NCBI RefSeq assembly: GCF_019443125.1
Contig: NZ_JAHYXK010000017.1
Location: 29,858-93,857 of the forward strand
Direction: 5' to 3'
DNA: 64,000 nucleotides
Source: Pontibacter aydingkolensis
GTDB taxonomy: Bacteria > Bacteroidota > Bacteroidia > Cytophagales > Hymenobacteraceae
In this document: one piece after another, positions 18,469 through 27,313 of the stretch
Position numbering within the stretch: position 1 is the stretch's first letter
Layout of the letters: each line of letters starts with the position of its first letter
Made by a program: the position numbers and the translations under genes
Notes under the pieces: generated by a model
Databases searched by the model: none
What the model was told of the DNA's origin: nothing
Seen by the model: the letters and a program-made list of their open reading frames with translations, nothing else

Positions 18469-18867
18469 CTATACTTTTTTGCTTATACTGGCTATGGCGT
18501 GCTCATCAAGTGGTTTTTGCAGAAACCCGGTTACGAGTTTATACTTTGCGGCTTTTTCGATTTCACTGGCATCTACTGAAGAGGTGAGAATGTAGATCAG
18601 GCATTTGTTACGCAATACGTTCTCGTAAGGCAGCAGTGAGTCCAGCAGTTCCCAGCCACTCATAAAAGGCATGTTAAGGTCCAGAAAAATGATATCGGGT
18701 AATTGTTGTGTGCAGTCATTGCGTAGTGCCGATACTAGTTCTGTAAGGGCGTCATGAGCGCTCTGAAAACCAACAAAGACGCGGGCAAAATGAGCCACCT
18801 CCAGTATGGTTTTTGTTAAGAAAATACTGATCTCGTCGTCGTCAATAATAAGTACTTTATTGTACAT
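18469..18867 (-). CDS. Single-domain response regulator
   Basis: A CheY-like receiver of 132 residues without an output domain. Acidic pocket D9-D11, phospho-acceptor D63 (DIIFLDLNMPFMSGWELL), the switch Thr/Ser in YILTSSV and Lys in LQKPLD are all present. It overlaps the upstream histidine kinase by 11 bp, so the pair is translationally coupled and the kinase is its likely phosphate donor. The long insert between beta-2 and beta-3 (SALRNDCTQQLP) is common in Bacteroidota receivers of this kind. Confidence 0.93.
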   Translation of the reverse strand: MYNKVLIIDDDEISIFLTKTILEVAHFARVFVGFQSAHDALTELVSALRNDCTQQLPDIIFLDLNMPFMSGWELLDSLLPYENVLRNKCLIYILTSSVDASEIEKAAKYKLVTGFLQKPLDEHAIASISKKV

Positions 18868-21046
18868 GCTTTGCCCCCAGGAGTAATTTAAATGTTGTAC
18901 CTATACCGACTGCACTATCTACCATTATTTTGCCACCAATAGTTTCTACCTGTGTTTTTACAAGAAACAAGCCTATGCCTTTACCGTGTGTGCTAGGATG
19001 AAAACGCTTATACAATTTAAAAAGTTGGTTTTCTACAACATGCATATCCATCCCCAGGCCGTTATCGCTTATAGTGTACACAAAGCCGCGCTTATCCTTT
19101 TTTACACTAATGTCTAAAGTCAATGCACGATCGGGAGAGCGGTATTTTATAGCGTTAGATACCAGGTTCTGTAGTATGCTGTACAGGTAGGCTTTATTCG
19201 CCATCATCCCAAAGCTACGATCAATATCCAAAGTTACCAAACAATTGCCTGAAGTCAGTTCATCCTCAAATGGTGTGAGTACATCTGTAACAATGGCCAG
19301 TATGTTAACCATTTCGCGGGGCAATGTACGGGCTGCGTCGCGTACAGATAAAATGTTGCTAATGTCTTTAATTACAGTATCCAATTGATAAACAGAGGTT
19401 TCCAGCTTATTCAGGATGGAGTTAAACTGAGGAGATCCGGCATCAATTTTACTGATTAACCTGGTTAGGCCTAAGGCATTTGCCACAGGCGCCCTGAGGT
19501 TATGCGATACCATGTACGTAAACTGCTGCAGGTTAAGATTTTGTTTATAAAGGTCGTCGGCAAGCTTAACCAGTTCTGCCTCGGCTTTCTTTTTTTCAGT
19601 GATGTCGGTTTGAATAGCGATGTAATTAATTAACTTTTCGTCCGGACCTTTAATTGGAGTGACATCGATGTTAACCCAATATGGCTCACCGCTCTTGCGA
19701 TAGTTAAGTACTTCTGCATTAAAGTATACTTGTTCCTGGTACTTCTGGCGGATATAACTTTCAGTTTCAGGGTCGGTTGCATTCCCCTGTAGCAGCATAC
19801 TTGGCACCAAGCCAACAACTTCGTTTCTACTGTAACCGGATAACCTGGTAAAACCATCGTTTACCCATTCTATTTTGCCTGTCGGGTCCATGATCACTAC
19901 CCCGTTTATTGTTTTACTGGCAACCAGCGACAATTTCTCCATTTCGCGTTTTAAGGCGCTTTGTGCTGTTACGTCAACAAAATGTATGGCGATGCCCCCA
20001 TCGAAGGGGAATATGCTGAAACTGAGCGTTACGAGCCCATTTATTATAAAGACCTCTTCAAGATATTCTGTTTTCCCTGTTTCAGCGACTTTCTGGCATT
20101 TTTGGTAGAATTCAGAGTGGAGCAGATCGGGATACAGCTGCCAGATAACCTGCCCATTGAAAAAGTCGAAGGAGTCGCCTATCAGTTCGCAGTAGGCCTT
20201 GTTCACAAAAGTATACCGCCAGTCCGCATCCAGAGCAATAAACGGTTCTGTTACACTTTCCAGTATTTTTCTAAGTTGCTCGGTACGCTCTTTTACCAGT
20301 TGCTCGGCAAAAAGAGTTTCTGTAATATCTTTGCCAATACCCTGTACACCAATAACACTACCCTGCAGGTATACAGGCAACAGAGTTACGTGTATTACTT
20401 TTACTATATTGTCGGCATCTGTCACTCTAAACTCCAAGGTTTGTGCAGTACCTTCGGTAGCGTTCAAAAACATGGTTCGCACCAGGCTTAAGTCATTTTT
20501 AACTATAAACTCTGTAAAATGCGCGCGCAGCAGTACATCTTCCGGAAATCCTAAGATAAGGCTAAACTGCCTGTTTAAAGATTTAAAGTAACCCTGCTTA
20601 TCCAGCGAAAAAACAGCGTCGGGGTGCGCTTCAAAAAGCGACTTATAATAGGCCTGGTGAAGGTCTTTTTTAGATCTTTCCTCTAAAGTTTCTGTTATAT
20701 CCCGTGAATTGGTAATATACCCCTTAATGGCCTCGTTATGCAACTGGTTGGTTATAGTGCATTCTATCCAGCGCCAGCCATCGTGTTTGGACAAAAAGCG
20801 AAAGGGAGGAGTAATTATTTTATCGGTTGCTGATGCTTGCTCTAGCAACGCCATTGTGGCCGGAACATCGTCTGGATGTAAGTAACTAAATGCGCTATTA
20901 CCTACGAGTTCCTCTGGCGTATACCCTAAAATAGAGATAACAGAATCACCTACAAATTTATAAACGCCTGTTTCATCTATTACAGAAAGCAGGTCGGTAC
21001 TGTTTACCAGTAATTGTTTGTAAAAATCTGAAGTTAACAGACTCAT
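18857..21046 (-). CDS. Four-PAS-domain sensor histidine kinase
   Basis: A 729-residue soluble kinase with no membrane helix. Four PAS domains are visible at about residues 8-120, 130-245, 255-362 and 372-485, several ending in the PAC-like DITE motif. HisKA follows with H515 (FTYMVSHNLRAPVANALGL). The ATPase domain shows the N box (LVSNAIKY), G1 (DNGLGMD) and G2 (GKGIGLFLVKT). The input is cytoplasmic and unknown; no cofactor residues can be assigned by eye. It forms a two-gene unit with the single-domain receiver downstream. Confidence 0.93.
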   Translation of the reverse strand: MSLLTSDFYKQLLVNSTDLLSVIDETGVYKFVGDSVISILGYTPEELVGNSAFSYLHPDDVPATMALLEQASATDKIITPPFRFLSKHDGWRWIECTITNQLHNEAIKGYITNSRDITETLEERSKKDLHQAYYKSLFEAHPDAVFSLDKQGYFKSLNRQFSLILGFPEDVLLRAHFTEFIVKNDLSLVRTMFLNATEGTAQTLEFRVTDADNIVKVIHVTLLPVYLQGSVIGVQGIGKDITETLFAEQLVKERTEQLRKILESVTEPFIALDADWRYTFVNKAYCELIGDSFDFFNGQVIWQLYPDLLHSEFYQKCQKVAETGKTEYLEEVFIINGLVTLSFSIFPFDGGIAIHFVDVTAQSALKREMEKLSLVASKTINGVVIMDPTGKIEWVNDGFTRLSGYSRNEVVGLVPSMLLQGNATDPETESYIRQKYQEQVYFNAEVLNYRKSGEPYWVNIDVTPIKGPDEKLINYIAIQTDITEKKKAEAELVKLADDLYKQNLNLQQFTYMVSHNLRAPVANALGLTRLISKIDAGSPQFNSILNKLETSVYQLDTVIKDISNILSVRDAARTLPREMVNILAIVTDVLTPFEDELTSGNCLVTLDIDRSFGMMANKAYLYSILQNLVSNAIKYRSPDRALTLDISVKKDKRGFVYTISDNGLGMDMHVVENQLFKLYKRFHPSTHGKGIGLFLVKTQVETIGGKIMVDSAVGIGTTFKLLLGAKHVQ

Positions 21047-21441
21047 CTCACTTATGCTAAATGTAGTTACTCTCTTTTGTTTATAAGTCTGTTAAAGGGT
21101 AGTGTAAATGATATATATAGCTATATCAACCGACATAATTTTATGGCTGATTTATACTATAGCTTACTTTATTTGGCATGTAAAATTTCTTTGAAATTAA
21201 GTATTAATTCGGATTATACTTCACAAACGTGCAATAAAAAATACAAATTATTTTCACTATAAATTGTACTGTGCAAAGTATAAAGTGCTGTGTTAAAGGT
21301 TGTGTGAATTTATGTCACTGAGTTCTGACTTAAATACGGAGAGGTTTATTTATCTAGAGTATAGTGCTGCTTTTACAAATTTGTGTAGAATGTGATTTGC
21401 GTATGCCGTTAGATATTTAACTTTGTATAAAATATACTGCC
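21047..21441. other. Intergenic region, divergent promoters
   Basis: 395 bp of AT-rich sequence between the kinase (minus) and the HMA-AraC gene (plus). It must hold both promoters. I see several TATACTT/AAGTATA copies but no convincing gene, hairpin terminator or known RNA. A 61-codon frame at 21077-21262 has no coding character. Confidence 0.6.
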
Positions 21442-22023
21442 ATGGCAACCTTAAAACTACATATAAAGAATATGGTGTGCGCCCGCTGTAACAGGGTAGT
21501 ATCCGAAGAGCTTGAAAAGTTGGGGTATAAGGTGCTCCATGTAACGCTGGGTGAGGCCGAGATCAGCAGTGTGGTCAATGATTTTGATGTTGCCAGGATA
21601 AGGGAGGTGTTAGTCGCAAGTGGCTTTGAATTACTCGATGACCGCAAGACCCAGTTGATTGAGCAGGTAAAGCTGGTGATTATTGAGTTGGTCCATCGCC
21701 AGGGAGAAGCAGACCGCCACATCAACATCTCTGATTTCCTGTCTGAAAGATTAGGCATGGAGTATAGCTATATCAGTTCGCTTTTCTCGTCGCACGAAGG
21801 TGTTACCATTGAAAAATATCTTATACTCCAACGTATAGAACGGGTAAAAGAATTGCTTGTCTATAACGAGTTAAGTTTGAAGGAAATAGCCTATCAGTTA
21901 GGTTACAGCAGTGTGGCGCATTTATCTAACCAGTTTAAAAAGGTAACCGGCCTTACACCCAGCTATTTTAAAGAGATAAAAGACAAAAAGCGTAAGACCA
22001 TAGATCAGGTTCAGGAAGAGTAA
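21442..22023 (+). CDS. AraC-family regulator with N-terminal HMA-like (CxxC) domain
   Basis: Residues 1-68 form a heavy-metal-associated (ferredoxin-like) domain with HIKNMVCARCNRVV, the CxxC loop of copper chaperones. Residues ~95-185 are an AraC DNA-binding domain of two helix-turn-helices (LSLKEIAYQLGYSSVAHLSNQFKKVTGLTPSYFK). Length is 193 residues. This architecture recurs in Bacteroidota, often near metal-efflux genes. None is seen here: the neighbours are a PAS kinase and a DUF4268 gene. The CxxC suggests sensing of a thiophilic metal such as Cu(I), which is an inference. Confidence 0.85.
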   Translation: MATLKLHIKNMVCARCNRVVSEELEKLGYKVLHVTLGEAEISSVVNDFDVARIREVLVASGFELLDDRKTQLIEQVKLVIIELVHRQGEADRHINISDFLSERLGMEYSYISSLFSSHEGVTIEKYLILQRIERVKELLVYNELSLKEIAYQLGYSSVAHLSNQFKKVTGLTPSYFKEIKDKKRKTIDQVQEE

Positions 22024-22099
22024 GCATCTACTGGCTGTATGAAAGCTGTTAATTGCATAATTTGCTGTAAGTATAAACCTGTTATCTAAATCTAATTAC

Positions 22100-22564
22100 A
22101 TGTATTCCCGCGAGCAGGCATCACAATTAAGGCAGGCATTCTGGACAGCTTTCGGGCAGTACATAGCCCCGCATCCATCCGCCGACGGCTATAAAATAAA
22201 CTGGTCTAACTACAAAACCGGGCTAAAGCATGTATACTTCCGGATGCAGGCTGATAAGAAAATGGCCTCTATTGCCATTGAACTTACTCATTCTGACCCA
22301 GATATTCAGGAATTGTTCTTTGAGCAGTTTATAGAGCTTAAAAGCCTGCTGCACGAGTATTTGGGTGAGGAGTGGGAATGGGAACTACATGCGGTAAACA
22401 GTGAAGGCAAAACCATCAGCAGAATTTACACTGAACTGCCCGGCGTGAGTGTTTTTAACCAGGACGACTGGCCGGCCCTTATCTCTTTTTTTAAACCCCG
22501 CATAATTGCCCTCGATGAGTTCTGGAGTGGAGCAAAGTATAGCTTTGATGAGCTTAAGGATTAG
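22100..22564 (+). CDS. DUF4268-domain protein
   Basis: A 154-residue soluble acidic protein, MYSREQASQLRQAFWTAFG...INWSNYKTGLKHVYFRMQAD, matching the DUF4268 pattern. In other proteins that domain sits at the C-terminus of putative nuclease-like proteins; here it stands alone. The motif FRMQADKKMASIAIEL, with conserved acidic residues, is visible. Function unknown. It lies 76 bp after the HMA-AraC gene, possibly co-transcribed. Confidence 0.8.
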   Translation: MYSREQASQLRQAFWTAFGQYIAPHPSADGYKINWSNYKTGLKHVYFRMQADKKMASIAIELTHSDPDIQELFFEQFIELKSLLHEYLGEEWEWELHAVNSEGKTISRIYTELPGVSVFNQDDWPALISFFKPRIIALDEFWSGAKYSFDELKD

Positions 22565-22587
22565 TTGTTGATTGTTTTTCGGGAATG

Positions 22588-22884
22588 CAGAGACGCAACA
22601 CTTTGCGTCTTGTTTGCCATGGTAACAGGCCTTTCCTGGTGCAAGTCTTCAGCGATAGCGGTGACTTGTGAGACTCTGCATGATAGGAAGTCTTCAGACT
22701 TCCGTGAGCCATACTCTATACCTTAAATTTCAGCCTAAGTGTAAATCCACGATGACCTCACAGCGTCTTCCAGACCTTTGAGTGTCTTGTCTCAACGAAG
22801 CAAAGGCTACTGCCAAAGACACTCACAGGTTTTCAAAACACTGTGAGGTCTTTTGAGCAAGCCGCAAAGTATTGCGTCTCTACA
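22588..22884. repeat. Composite intergenic repeat region
   Basis: The gap between two convergent genes is packed with palindromes. AGAGACGCAACACTTTGCGTCT (22589-22610) and its relative GCAAAGTATTGCGTCTCTAC (22863-22882) form the outer pair. Two AAGTCTTCAG...TGAG hairpins lie around 22644-22705. A 35-bp inverted repeat with arms at 22754-22788 and 22816-22850 is the core. No coding capacity. The outer hairpins could terminate transcription from both sides. Confidence 0.75.
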
Positions 22885-22913
22885 ATCATAAGTAACCAAA
22901 AACCAACAACAAT

Positions 22914-24104
22914 CTACTTAAACAAGGCGGGAAGCTGCTCAACCAAAGTATAGGCTCCCATCCAGGCCATCACCATTACAACCAGCGCTCCGAAAATCGT
23001 GAGTAGTACTGGATGCTTATAATCACCGACTACCTTGCGTTTGTGTGCTGCCCATAGTATGGTGCCAAGCGTTATCGGAAGTATAAGTCCGTTTAAGGCA
23101 CCGGCAAGTATAAGCAGGTGTACCGGTTTGCCGATGGTTACAAAAATTATAGTAGAGATAAGTATAAACCCAATGATGAGCCAGTTCTCATATTTCTCGA
23201 AAGCTGGTTTAAACGATTTGATGAACGATACCGAAGTATAAGCCGAACCGATAACCGAGGTAATAGCCGCAGATAACATCACCACACCAAATATTTTATA
23301 GCCCAGGTTGCCTGCCGCCAACTGAAAAACCGAAGCCGGAGGGTTACTCTCGTCTAACACCAGACCTTTACTTACAACGCCTAGTGCTGCCAGAAAAAGA
23401 AACACCCTGATAACGGAGGCAATAGTAATACCGGATACAGCGCTTTGGGTTACCTCTGGCAAAGCAGCTCTGCCTTTTATACCGGCATCCAGAAGCCTGT
23501 GTCCGCCGGCGAAGGTAATGTAGCCGCCAACTGTGCCACCTACCAATGTAACAATGGCCGTAAAGCTGATCTCGTCCGGAAGTATGGATTTTATAGCGGC
23601 TTCGGCAAGGGGAGGAGATGAGGTAAATGCCACGTACACCATCAGTAAAATAAGGAGCAACCCCATTACCTGCGCAAACCTGTCCATCACTTTTTTAGCC
23701 TCACGCACCAGGAAAATACCCACGGCAATAGCAGCGGCAAGTATGGCACCTGCTTCCGGACTTAGCCCAAACAGCACGTTAAAGCCAAGTCCGGCGCCGC
23801 CAATGTTACCAATGTTAAACGCAAAGCCACCCAGCACGATCAGCACAGAAATGAACATGCCCAGGCCCGGCAGTACAAGGTTTGCAATATCCTGGGCACG
23901 TTTCTCGGACACGGCAATTACGCGCCATACATTTAGCTGTGCGCCAATATCCAGGATGATAGAGACAAGTATAACAAAGCCAAAGCTAGCCCCAAGTGTT
24001 TGGGTGAAAACAGTAGTTTGTGTCAGGAAACCCGGACCAACGGCAGAAGTGGCCATGAGAAAGGCAGCGCCAAGTAGCACACCCCAGTTCTTGTTTTTTA
24101 GCAT
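22914..24104 (-). CDS. Nramp-related permease (YcsG-like) of the 5-oxoprolinase operon
   Basis: A 396-residue membrane protein with about 11 helices and the overall Nramp fold. The canonical metal-binding DPGN of helix 1 is replaced by SAVGPGF (residues 20-26), and the helix-6 MPH motif is absent (GGYITFAGGHRLLDAG). It is the last gene after pxpB-pxpC-pxpA, 3 bp after the pxpA stop. The same family (YcsG) accompanies these genes in Bacillus subtilis. Uptake of 5-oxoproline or a related solute is more likely than Mn/Fe transport; this is inferred from motif loss and context. Confidence 0.8.
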   Translation of the reverse strand: MLKNKNWGVLLGAAFLMATSAVGPGFLTQTTVFTQTLGASFGFVILVSIILDIGAQLNVWRVIAVSEKRAQDIANLVLPGLGMFISVLIVLGGFAFNIGNIGGAGLGFNVLFGLSPEAGAILAAAIAVGIFLVREAKKVMDRFAQVMGLLLILLMVYVAFTSSPPLAEAAIKSILPDEISFTAIVTLVGGTVGGYITFAGGHRLLDAGIKGRAALPEVTQSAVSGITIASVIRVFLFLAALGVVSKGLVLDESNPPASVFQLAAGNLGYKIFGVVMLSAAITSVIGSAYTSVSFIKSFKPAFEKYENWLIIGFILISTIIFVTIGKPVHLLILAGALNGLILPITLGTILWAAHKRKVVGDYKHPVLLTIFGALVVMVMAWMGAYTLVEQLPALFK

Positions 24105-24107
24105 AGT

Positions 24108-24884
24108 TTAAATTGCCTTTAGCCGGATACCTTCTTTGTTAAGCGTTTCGTGGATATACTTTGCAAACTCCAGCGCATGCGCACCATCACCGTGAATGCA
24201 AACTGTATCGGCCTTTATACTTACATCGGTGCCCTGCTGCGATCTTACCTTTCCTTCCTTTATCATGCGGATAACTTGCTTTAACGCCAGCTCCGGATCA
24301 GTTATCAGCGCATCTGGTTGCTTACGGGAGGTTAAAGTGCCATCCTGCTGGTAAGTTCTGTCTGCAAATACTTCGCTGGCGGTTTTTAGCCCGATGGCTT
24401 TACCGGCTTTTATCAGTTCGCTGCCTGCCAAACCATACAATACCGCATCAGGACATATTTTATACATCGCCTCGGCAATGGCCCGGCCAAGGGCAGGATT
24501 TACAGCGGCCATGTTGTAAAGAGCGCCATGTGGTTTTACATGATGCAGTACAGCGCCTCCAGCTTTTACAAAAGCCTGCATAGCACCAACCTGGTAAACT
24601 ACCATGGCATACACTTCAGCCGGACTTACAGCCATTTCCCGGCGTCCGAAACCAACAAGGTCGGGCAGGCCGGGATGTGCGCCAATGGCAACGTTGTGCT
24701 GTAAGGCCAGCTCTACGGTTTTTTGCATAACCAAGGGGTCGCCGGCATGGTAGCCGCAGGCAATGTTGGCAGAGGTAACGAAAGGAAGTATAGCCTCATC
24801 GTTGCCTAAAGTATAGGCTCCGAAGCTTTCTCCCATGTCGCAGTTAAGGTCTGTTGTCAGCGGTTGCTCACCGGTTGGTATCAT
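24108..24884 (-). CDS. pxpA: 5-oxoprolinase subunit PxpA (LamB/YcsF family)
   Basis: Subunit of the ATP-dependent prokaryotic 5-oxoprolinase, which opens pyroglutamate to glutamate. The signature [13 protein letters not shown] is at residues 12-24, followed by [16 protein letters not shown] and [10 protein letters not shown], with conserved Asp/His/Glu of the active site. Length is 258 residues, normal. It overlaps pxpC by 4 bp. Confidence 0.93.
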   Translation of the reverse strand: MIPTGEQPLTTDLNCDMGESFGAYTLGNDEAILPFVTSANIACGYHAGDPLVMQKTVELALQHNVAIGAHPGLPDLVGFGRREMAVSPAEVYAMVVYQVGAMQAFVKAGGAVLHHVKPHGALYNMAAVNPALGRAIAEAMYKICPDAVLYGLAGSELIKAGKAIGLKTASEVFADRTYQQDGTLTSRKQPDALITDPELALKQVIRMIKEGKVRSQQGTDVSIKADTVCIHGDGAHALEFAKYIHETLNKEGIRLKAI

Positions 24885-25891
24885 ACTTTGGTAAATTTTA
24901 GGCTAAGGGCGCTTTTCAGTTGCTCCAGGTCAGCTTCCTGTTTTAAGTAGAGTGCGTGCGCATCCTGTAAACTTACTTCTTTAAACTGAATAATTCTGCC
25001 TGGCTGCACCTGGGCAAGTTTTGGCAGGTCGGCTGCTATAACCTGTGCTATTCGCGGGTAGCCGCCTGTAGTCTGGTGATCAGCCATAAGTATAATGGGC
25101 ATGCCCTCCGGCGGTACCTGCACCGTGCCAAAGGTAACGGCACTGGAGAGCAGGTCTTTGTGCTCTGAAAGCAGTAAGCTCTGGCCCAGCAACCGGTACC
25201 CCATCCTGTCGGACTGCGCTGTAACCTGAAACTGGCTTTGCCAGAAGCCTTCCTGGCTGGATTCTTTAAATAGGTCATGTTCCAGACCCTTCATAGCCCT
25301 GATAACAGGCTGATCTTCGTAAACCATGTATGACTGTGGTTCTAGTGTCCAGTTAGGTTGGGAAAACCAATTGCCAATCGCCTCATCGGTCAATTTAAGC
25401 TCAAGCGCAGCAACTTTATTTGTGGATTCATGGCAAGAAAGCATGTCGTCGGCCAGTAAAGACCTGCCTTGGTAACCTCCAAATACGGCACGCAAATAGG
25501 TAGAGGCGCTGCCCATAATACTTGGCACATCTATTCCGCCTGCAATGGCAAGGTAAGTACGGCAGCCATGTTTCGCATTTTTTAAAACCAGAGTGCTACC
25601 TGCTCTTACCAGCAATGGCCGCCACATACGCACAGGCTCATTATTTATACTTGCGGCCATATCGGCACCAGTAAGCGCTACCAGCTGGTCCTGCTCAAAG
25701 TATAATGTAGGGCCCTGTAGCGTGGCCTCCAAGGTGGCTGTGTTTTCAGGGTTACCCACAAGGAGGTTGGCGATGCGCATGGCAAAGGTATCCATGGCAC
25801 CGCTAACGATAACGCCTTCCTGTTGGTGTTTGTACCGGCCCATGTCCTGCACTGTGGTAAGCAGGCCGGGCTTTATTACCTTAATGCTCAT
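24881..25891 (-). CDS. pxpC: 5-oxoprolinase subunit PxpC (biotin-dependent carboxyltransferase-like)
   Basis: Forms with PxpB the cyclophilin-like part of 5-oxoprolinase (336 residues). Family features: [19 protein letters not shown] at the N-terminus, [18 protein letters not shown], and [20 protein letters not shown] near the C-terminus. It is often annotated as KipA or as an allophanate hydrolase subunit 2-like protein. It overlaps pxpB by 11 bp and pxpA by 4 bp, giving tight coupling of the three subunits. Confidence 0.92.
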   Translation of the reverse strand: MSIKVIKPGLLTTVQDMGRYKHQQEGVIVSGAMDTFAMRIANLLVGNPENTATLEATLQGPTLYFEQDQLVALTGADMAASINNEPVRMWRPLLVRAGSTLVLKNAKHGCRTYLAIAGGIDVPSIMGSASTYLRAVFGGYQGRSLLADDMLSCHESTNKVAALELKLTDEAIGNWFSQPNWTLEPQSYMVYEDQPVIRAMKGLEHDLFKESSQEGFWQSQFQVTAQSDRMGYRLLGQSLLLSEHKDLLSSAVTFGTVQVPPEGMPIILMADHQTTGGYPRIAQVIAADLPKLAQVQPGRIIQFKEVSLQDAHALYLKQEADLEQLKSALSLKFTKV

Positions 25892-26612
25892 GCAGCTTCA
25901 CCTGTTTTTTAAATTCTTGTTCAGAGATTGCTATAAACCGCACCTGGTCACCGGCTTTCAGAATACTTGGCTCTTCCCGCTCCGGGTTAAAAAGCGTTAA
26001 CGGCGTACGGCCGATCAGTTGCCAGCCTCCCGGTGTTTCGAGTGGGTAAACACCTGTTTGTGTACCGGCTATGCCTACAGACCCGGCGGGTATAACTGCT
26101 CTTGGCTTACTTTTGCGCGGCGTTGCAATGCGTTTATCCATGCCACCCAGGTACGGGAAGCCAGGTGCAAAGCCAATCATGTGCACCAGGTATGATTTTT
26201 TAGTGTGTAGCTCAACTACCTTTTCGGGTGTCAGGTTGTTTTTTTCAGCCACTTCTTCCAGGTCAGGGCCAAAAGCACCGCCGTAACAAACCGGTATCTC
26301 TACTAACCTTTTGCCATTTGCTTTATGGTCATCTTTTGCTTTAGATAAGGCACTTTGAAGTATGCCTACTACTTTATCGTAGGGGTTTTTTTTCCCTTTT
26401 TCGCTTAGTATCCATGGATCATAGTATACAGTTAGGGTAGTATAGGCTGGTACATACTCCAGAATGCCGGGTGTGGGATGGCTGTCCAGGTAATGTGCCA
26501 CGGCCTGTATCTTGCTCTGCGTGCCCTCCGAAACTTCCTCCCCAAACTGTAGCACAACAGCTTTATCACCTAATGGAATGAGTTGGATGGGAAGCAGTTC
26601 TTTGCGGTTCAT
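25881..26612 (-). CDS. pxpB: 5-oxoprolinase subunit PxpB (KipI-like)
   Basis: First gene of the operon (243 residues). It carries the family motifs LGDKAVVLQFG (residues 13-23), YDPW, HMIGFAPGFPYLGGMD and GIAGTQTGVYPLETPGGWQLIGRTP. The B. subtilis homologue KipI was first described as an inhibitor of sporulation kinase A. With pxpA and pxpC in the same operon, 5-oxoprolinase is the more likely role. A 74-bp gap to the HD-domain gene upstream may contain the promoter. Confidence 0.92.
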   Translation of the reverse strand: MNRKELLPIQLIPLGDKAVVLQFGEEVSEGTQSKIQAVAHYLDSHPTPGILEYVPAYTTLTVYYDPWILSEKGKKNPYDKVVGILQSALSKAKDDHKANGKRLVEIPVCYGGAFGPDLEEVAEKNNLTPEKVVELHTKKSYLVHMIGFAPGFPYLGGMDKRIATPRKSKPRAVIPAGSVGIAGTQTGVYPLETPGGWQLIGRTPLTLFNPEREEPSILKAGDQVRFIAISEQEFKKQVKLHEH

Positions 26613-26686
26613 AGGGTTTAGTACGGTGTGTGGCTATACTTCTGTTTTAAGTAGGTAAAAATTGAGTTAGAATGACAAGCTTAATA

Positions 26687-27313
26687 CTACCCCAGCATAT
26701 CCAGTTCCATGCGCAGGTTTTCTCTTGCCTGTAGTTCGAGGCGCTCTCTAAAGAAAGGGGTTTTATAGATGTGCTGCTGACTCAGGAAATGCTGCAGTAC
26801 TTTTCTTCTGCCGGGTTTGTACACAAGGTCAGGGTAAATGCTGTATTCTTTGCGCACTGCCTGCCGGTACACATTATACTTTTGCCAGCCAGCGCCAAGT
26901 ATAGCCAGGTCCAGGTCGAGCAGGAAGTTTGTTGTTACATCCGGATGTTCCTGGTGTGCTTTGGTAGCCACGATCATTTCTTTAATAGAAGCGATGTCAT
27001 TAGTATTTAACCCTATTTTTGCCAGTTTTTTTGCTGCCAGTTCAGCACTTTTCTCTTCGTTATCAGAGCGGGTTGGGCTGTAAAAGATGTCGTGGTAAAA
27101 AATGGCAAACTGCAGCGATTCATACTTTATAGCATCGTGTTTATACTTTTCTGCCAGTTCCAGCATGTAGGCCAGATGATCCAGGTTATGATAATGCCTG
27201 CTTTTAGAAGTATAAGCTTTTTCAAGTTCCTCCCAAAGGTTGTTAACAAGTGTGGTATCAGTTGTATACTTTCCGCAAAGGGTTTCCCATTGCTGTTTCA
27301 GGTTTTCAGCCAT
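26687..27313 (-). CDS. HD-domain metal-dependent phosphohydrolase-like protein
   Basis: A 208-residue soluble protein of the predicted HD-superfamily hydrolase group (COG4339-like). Metal-ligand residues are seen in SRHYHNLDHLAYML (His) and FAIFYHDIFYSP (HD, about residues 70-82). DNEEKSAELAAKKL follows with conserved acidic positions. Its start codon directly abuts the stop of the anti-sigma/TonB gene, so it is probably co-transcribed with the sigma-anti-sigma pair. Substrate unknown. Confidence 0.85.
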   Translation of the reverse strand: MAENLKQQWETLCGKYTTDTTLVNNLWEELEKAYTSKSRHYHNLDHLAYMLELAEKYKHDAIKYESLQFAIFYHDIFYSPTRSDNEEKSAELAAKKLAKIGLNTNDIASIKEMIVATKAHQEHPDVTTNFLLDLDLAILGAGWQKYNVYRQAVRKEYSIYPDLVYKPGRRKVLQHFLSQQHIYKTPFFRERLELQARENLRMELDMLG

